Shown here piece by piece: positions 60,475 through 64,000 of a stretch of DNA of 64,000 nucleotides (position 1 is its first letter; the number at the start of each line of letters is the position of its first letter). The notes beneath the pieces are model-generated. The model saw only the letters and a list, made by a program, of their open reading frames with translations. It was not told the origin of the DNA and made no database searches. A program made the translations under genes and the position numbers. The stretch spans positions 62,001 to 126,000 of the forward strand of contig NZ_UTIQ01000138.1 in the NCBI RefSeq assembly GCF_900582625.1, in the 5' to 3' direction. This DNA comes from Pseudomonas viridiflava. GTDB taxonomy: Bacteria > Pseudomonadota > Gammaproteobacteria > Pseudomonadales > Pseudomonadaceae.

Positions 60475-60834
60475 ATGGACATCACTGCTAGCAGTATAGC
60501 CACGCAATCCGAGCTGACCGATTTCGACGCAGATCGCCTGTTGCTCGATTGGCCGGGCGTTTCACTGCTGATATTTACCAGCATAGGTTGTGCCAGTTGC
60601 CGCTTTGCCCGCCGCGAGTTGCCGGGCATGGCGCTTCCCGTGGCGCGCCTGTGCTGGGTCGACGCCGCCAACAATGGCGGTTTGGTCGAGCGTTATGAGG
60701 TTTTTCACCTACCCGCGCTGTTTGTGGTGCGCGATGGTCAATTTTTCGGCGCGGTGCAATCGCGCTTGCAGCCTGTAGAGCTAAAGGCCGCTATTAATGC
60801 GGCATTGGCCCGTTTACCTGAGGAGCTTCCTTGA
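60475..60834 (+). CDS. Thioredoxin-like protein
   Basis: The protein has 119 residues. It has a thioredoxin fold with the active site SIGCASCRFARRELPG (C-x2-C) and VFHLPALFVVRDGQFF (cis-Pro region). There is no signal peptide, so it is cytoplasmic. Its stop overlaps the next start (TGATG), linking it to the reductase gene. Its exact redox partner is unknown. Confidence 0.78.
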   Translation: MDITASSIATQSELTDFDADRLLLDWPGVSLLIFTSIGCASCRFARRELPGMALPVARLCWVDAANNGGLVERYEVFHLPALFVVRDGQFFGAVQSRLQPVELKAAINAALARLPEELP

Positions 60835-61799
60835 TGGCGTTTTCCCCTGAATCCGGCACCGGTCCACGCATCGGCATTATCGGTACCGGCGCAATTGGCG
60901 GCTTTTATGGGCTGATGCTGGCGCGGGCCGGCTTTGACGTGCATTTCCTGCTGCGCAGCGAATACGCCGCAGTGGCTGAACGCGGCCTGCAACTGAACAG
61001 CGCCGTGCATGGTGCACTGCAGCTTGAAAACGTTCAGGCATATTGCAATGTCGCTGAGATGCCGGCGTGCGACTGGCTGCTGGTCGGCGCCAAGAGCACC
61101 AGCAACGCCGAGCTGGCGCCGCTAATTGCCCAGGCCGCCGCGCCCGGTGCAAAAGTGGTGCTGCTGCAAAACGGCCTGGCGGTGGAAGAGGGCCTGCAAC
61201 CGTTGCTGCCCGACTCGCTGCACTTGCTGGGCGGCCTTTGTTACATCTGCGTTCACCGCTCGGCACCGGGCGTTATCGAGCACCAGGCGCTTGGCGGCGT
61301 GAACCTCGGTTACCACAGCGGCCCGGCGAGCGCCGCCGACGCTCAACTGGCCATCGCCGAGGAGGGCGCCGCGCTGTTCAAACATGCCGGCCTCGACTCC
61401 ACTGCCATGCCGAATCTGGCCCAGGCGCGCTGGCAGAAACTGGTGTGGAACGTGCCGTACAACGGTCTTTCGGTGGTGCTGAACACCGGCACCACGGCGT
61501 TGATGGGCCACAGCGAAACCCGCGCGCTGATTCTGGCCATCATGAAGGAAGTGATCGAAGGCGCCGCCGCCTGCGGTTACGCCATTCCCGAGGTGTTCGC
61601 CGAGAAACTGCTGGCCTCCACCGACCGCATGCCCGACTACTTGCCGAGCATGTACCACGACTTTGTTGAGAAACGTCCGCTGGAGTTGCAGTACATCTAC
61701 GCCGAGCCGCTGGCCGCCGCCGAACGCGCCGGGGTCGAGCTGCCGCGCATTCGCGCCCTGGCGCAGCAACTGGCATTTATCGACGCGCGCAATCACTGA
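60834..61799 (+). CDS. 2-dehydropantoate 2-reductase-like protein (PanE family)
   Basis: The protein has 321 residues. It has the NAD(P) fold IGIIGTGAIGGFYGLMLARA and the ApbA/PanE C-terminal domain (KLVWNVPYNGLSVVLNTGTT, PSMYHDFVEKRPLELQYIYA). Such proteins convert ketopantoate to pantoate, but Pseudomonas has several paralogues and the actual substrate may differ. It has a GAGGAG site and overlaps the thioredoxin gene. Confidence 0.82.
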   Translation: MAFSPESGTGPRIGIIGTGAIGGFYGLMLARAGFDVHFLLRSEYAAVAERGLQLNSAVHGALQLENVQAYCNVAEMPACDWLLVGAKSTSNAELAPLIAQAAAPGAKVVLLQNGLAVEEGLQPLLPDSLHLLGGLCYICVHRSAPGVIEHQALGGVNLGYHSGPASAADAQLAIAEEGAALFKHAGLDSTAMPNLAQARWQKLVWNVPYNGLSVVLNTGTTALMGHSETRALILAIMKEVIEGAAACGYAIPEVFAEKLLASTDRMPDYLPSMYHDFVEKRPLELQYIYAEPLAAAERAGVELPRIRALAQQLAFIDARNH

Positions 61800-61824
61800 T
61801 CAACCGACCCGGACTGAGGCATTT

Positions 61825-62730
61825 ATGAGCAAAGGGCTGGCGGACAAACTGGTGTTGGCAATTTCCTCGCGGGCGCTGTTCGACCTGCGCGAAAGCCACC
61901 GCATATACGAAAGCGAAGGCGTGGAGGCGTATCGCCAATACCAGATCGAGCACGAGGACGAAGTGCTCGAACCCGGCGATGCGTTTCCGCTGGTGCAAAA
62001 ATTGTTGGCGCTGAACACCACCCTCGGCCAGCAGCGCGTCGAGGTCATCCTGGTCTCGCGCAACAGCGCCGACACCGGCCTGCGCGCGTTCAACTCCATC
62101 AGCCACTACGGCCTGGATATCACCCGCGCCGCCTTTGTTGGCGGCCGCAGCCCCGATCCTTACCTGGCCGCCTTTGGCTGCCACCTGTTCCTTTCCACTC
62201 ACGCCGAAGACGTGCGCAGCGCCCTGCGTTCGGGTTTTGGCGCGGCGACCATCCTCTCCGGTGGCGCGCGGCGGGCGGCCAGCACGGAACTGCGGATCGC
62301 CTTCGACGGTGACGCGGTGCTGTTTTCCGATGAGTCCGAGCGCGTGTACCAGGCCGGTGGGCTGGTGGCGTTCCAAACCCACGAGCGCGAGTCGGCGCGC
62401 GAGTTGTTGGGCGGCGGGCCGTTCAAGCCATTCCTCGCTGCGCTGCACAGCTTGCAGCAGGAGTTCCCGCCGGAAAATTGCCCGATCCGCACGGCACTGG
62501 TGACGGCCCGTTCAGCGCCGGCGCACGAGCGCGTGATTCGCACCTTGCGCGAGTGGAATATTCGCTTGGACGAGTCGTACTTTCTTGGCGGGCTGGAGAA
62601 AACCGCCATTCTGGAAACCTTCGGCGCCGACGTGTTTTTTGACGACCAACCGGGCCACTGCGAGAAAAGCCGCGAAGTGGTTGCCACCGGCCATGTGCCG
62701 CACGGCATCAGTAACGAGCCACAGCACTAG
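61825..62730 (+). CDS. 5'-nucleotidase (PF06189-type)
   Basis: The protein has 301 residues. It has the family elements LVLAISSRALFDLRESHRIY, VEVILVSRNSADTGLRAFNS, RAAFVGGRSPDPYLAAFGCH, LSTHAEDVRSAL and the C-terminal DVFFDDQPGHCE. This cytosolic 5'-nucleotidase group has an HAD-like fold. It begins 25 bp after the PanE-like gene and may share its transcript. Confidence 0.85.
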   Translation: MSKGLADKLVLAISSRALFDLRESHRIYESEGVEAYRQYQIEHEDEVLEPGDAFPLVQKLLALNTTLGQQRVEVILVSRNSADTGLRAFNSISHYGLDITRAAFVGGRSPDPYLAAFGCHLFLSTHAEDVRSALRSGFGAATILSGGARRAASTELRIAFDGDAVLFSDESERVYQAGGLVAFQTHERESARELLGGGPFKPFLAALHSLQQEFPPENCPIRTALVTARSAPAHERVIRTLREWNIRLDESYFLGGLEKTAILETFGADVFFDDQPGHCEKSREVVATGHVPHGISNEPQH

Positions 62731-62841
62731 TCTCCCGGCCGTTTTGCTGCCCGTTCGTCTTGCACTACTAACAGCGGCTGGATTTATAGCCAGCACTGCT
62801 AAGCTCAACCCAGGCCGTTAAGAATGCAGTTAGGAGGCCGC

Positions 62842-63345
62842 ATGATTCGATCGATCCTTTATGCCACCGATTTAGGCCTTTACGCCCCATATGTGTTGCA
62901 ACACGCCCTGGCCATGACGCGCGCCTTCAAAGCGGATTTGTATGTCGTGCACGCCGTGGAACCGTTGGGGTTGTTCGCCGAATCGGTATTGAAAACCTAC
63001 CTGGATGAAGCGGTGCTCACGGAAATTCGCACCAACGGCCTCAGCGGCGTGCTGGCCAGCATTGAGCAGCGGGTGTTTGAAGGCTTCAGAGATGAGATGG
63101 GCGATGCCCAGCAAGACATGCAAATGGTGCGGGCGGTGCGGGTGGTGCAGGGCGATCCACCGCAAGTGATCCTGGCCGAGGCGCAGCGCTTCAATGTGGA
63201 TTTACTGGTGATCGGCAGCCACAGCAGCCATACGGGGGCGCAAGACATTCCCTTGGGCAGAACCGCAACGCGCCTGGTGCAGCTCGCGGAAGTGCCGGTG
63301 TACCTGGTGCCGATGCTGCAGCACCGCACACGGGCCGATTTCTAA
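62842..63345 (+). CDS. Universal stress protein (UspA family)
   Basis: The protein has 167 residues. It has the Usp fold with IRSILYATDLGLYAPYVLQH at the start and the ATP-loop-type LLVIGSHSSHTGAQDIPLGR followed by TATRLVQLAEVPVYLVP. It lies directly upstream of cysB, as in other pseudomonads. Its stress signal is unknown. Confidence 0.85.
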   Translation: MIRSILYATDLGLYAPYVLQHALAMTRAFKADLYVVHAVEPLGLFAESVLKTYLDEAVLTEIRTNGLSGVLASIEQRVFEGFRDEMGDAQQDMQMVRAVRVVQGDPPQVILAEAQRFNVDLLVIGSHSSHTGAQDIPLGRTATRLVQLAEVPVYLVPMLQHRTRADF

Positions 63346-63476
63346 GAAACGTTTTGCTGCACGCCGCACACGCATGGGGCTGCGTATGCTAATAAAATAG
63401 TCTAGATTTAGCCTTCTAACCTCTACTATGGTTATATAACGCCTTTGGCGTCTGCTGCATCGCCTTTTCGCTTTGA

Positions 63477-64000
<524 letters not shown>

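Noticed and set aside
60440..60476. Upstream PilZ start at 60476
   Set aside because: It would share two bases with the divergent thioredoxin-like start codon; the ATG at 60440 gives the usual PilZ N-terminus.

Overview
The window looks like a chromosome segment from a Pseudomonas-type gammaproteobacterium. It is GC-rich and carries an OprI-type murein lipoprotein, a tesA / ABC transporter / L,D-transpeptidase neighbourhood, class Ia nrdA and nrdB, cysB, dctA, greB and many short REP-type inverted repeats (GTAGGAGCGGCTTTAGCCGCGA and relatives). No rRNA, tRNA or CRISPR array was seen. The genus assignment is inferred from gene content and repeats, not from a marker-gene search.

Layout. 0-17.8 kb is metabolic and regulatory: a tandem Cache-like exported protein, a divergent LysR / alkylsulfatase pair, an orphan urea-type substrate-binding protein, an arylesterase-like hydrolase, an amidase, a divergent LysR / YcaC-type hydrolase pair, an HprRS-like two-component system facing a haem-binding GlcG-type protein and a periplasmic HIU hydrolase (with an almost perfect HprR/CusR box between them), a methyltransferase, and a divergent hydrolase / HxlR pair. 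17.8-28.7 kb is an accessory island with lower GC. Its first half is a type VI secretion-type polymorphic toxin locus: a PAAR protein with a glycine-rich membrane-inserting C-terminus, a small divergent PAAR-like protein just upstream, and a downstream array of six paralogous three-helix membrane proteins, probably immunity proteins. Between these are two orphan toxin 3' ends and two decayed immunity copies. Its second half is a putative defence cassette: a C5 cytosine methyltransferase followed by a MORC/MutL-like GHKL ATPase whose C-terminus carries a HEPN-like RNase motif, and convergent to them a GGDEF protein.

28.7-42 kb returns to core genes: nrdB and nrdA with upstream NrdR-like and DnaA boxes, rstA/rstB coupled to a ferric-siderophore reductase (fhuF), a phosphopantetheinyl transferase, a candidate small RNA, a DUF3820 protein, an RNA pseudouridine synthase, an AraC regulator, and dctA behind a sigma-54 promoter. 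42.7-50.2 kb is one tightly coupled operon: GntR/UTRA regulator, AprA/AsfA-like flavoprotein, ferredoxin, SsuABC-type transporter whose binding protein has a NosL-like tail, HEAT-repeat protein and DUF971 protein. The set suggests reductive use of an imported organosulfur or similar compound. 50.2-64 kb holds greB, a YbbA/YbbP-type ABC exporter pair, tesA, an L,D-transpeptidase, oprI, a DAHP synthase, a PilZ protein, a PanE-like reductase, a 5'-nucleotidase, a universal stress protein and the start of cysB.

The strongest candidates for new biology are the PAAR toxin / immunity archive (17.8-22.9 kb) and the methyltransferase plus GHKL-HEPN pair (24.7-27.4 kb).
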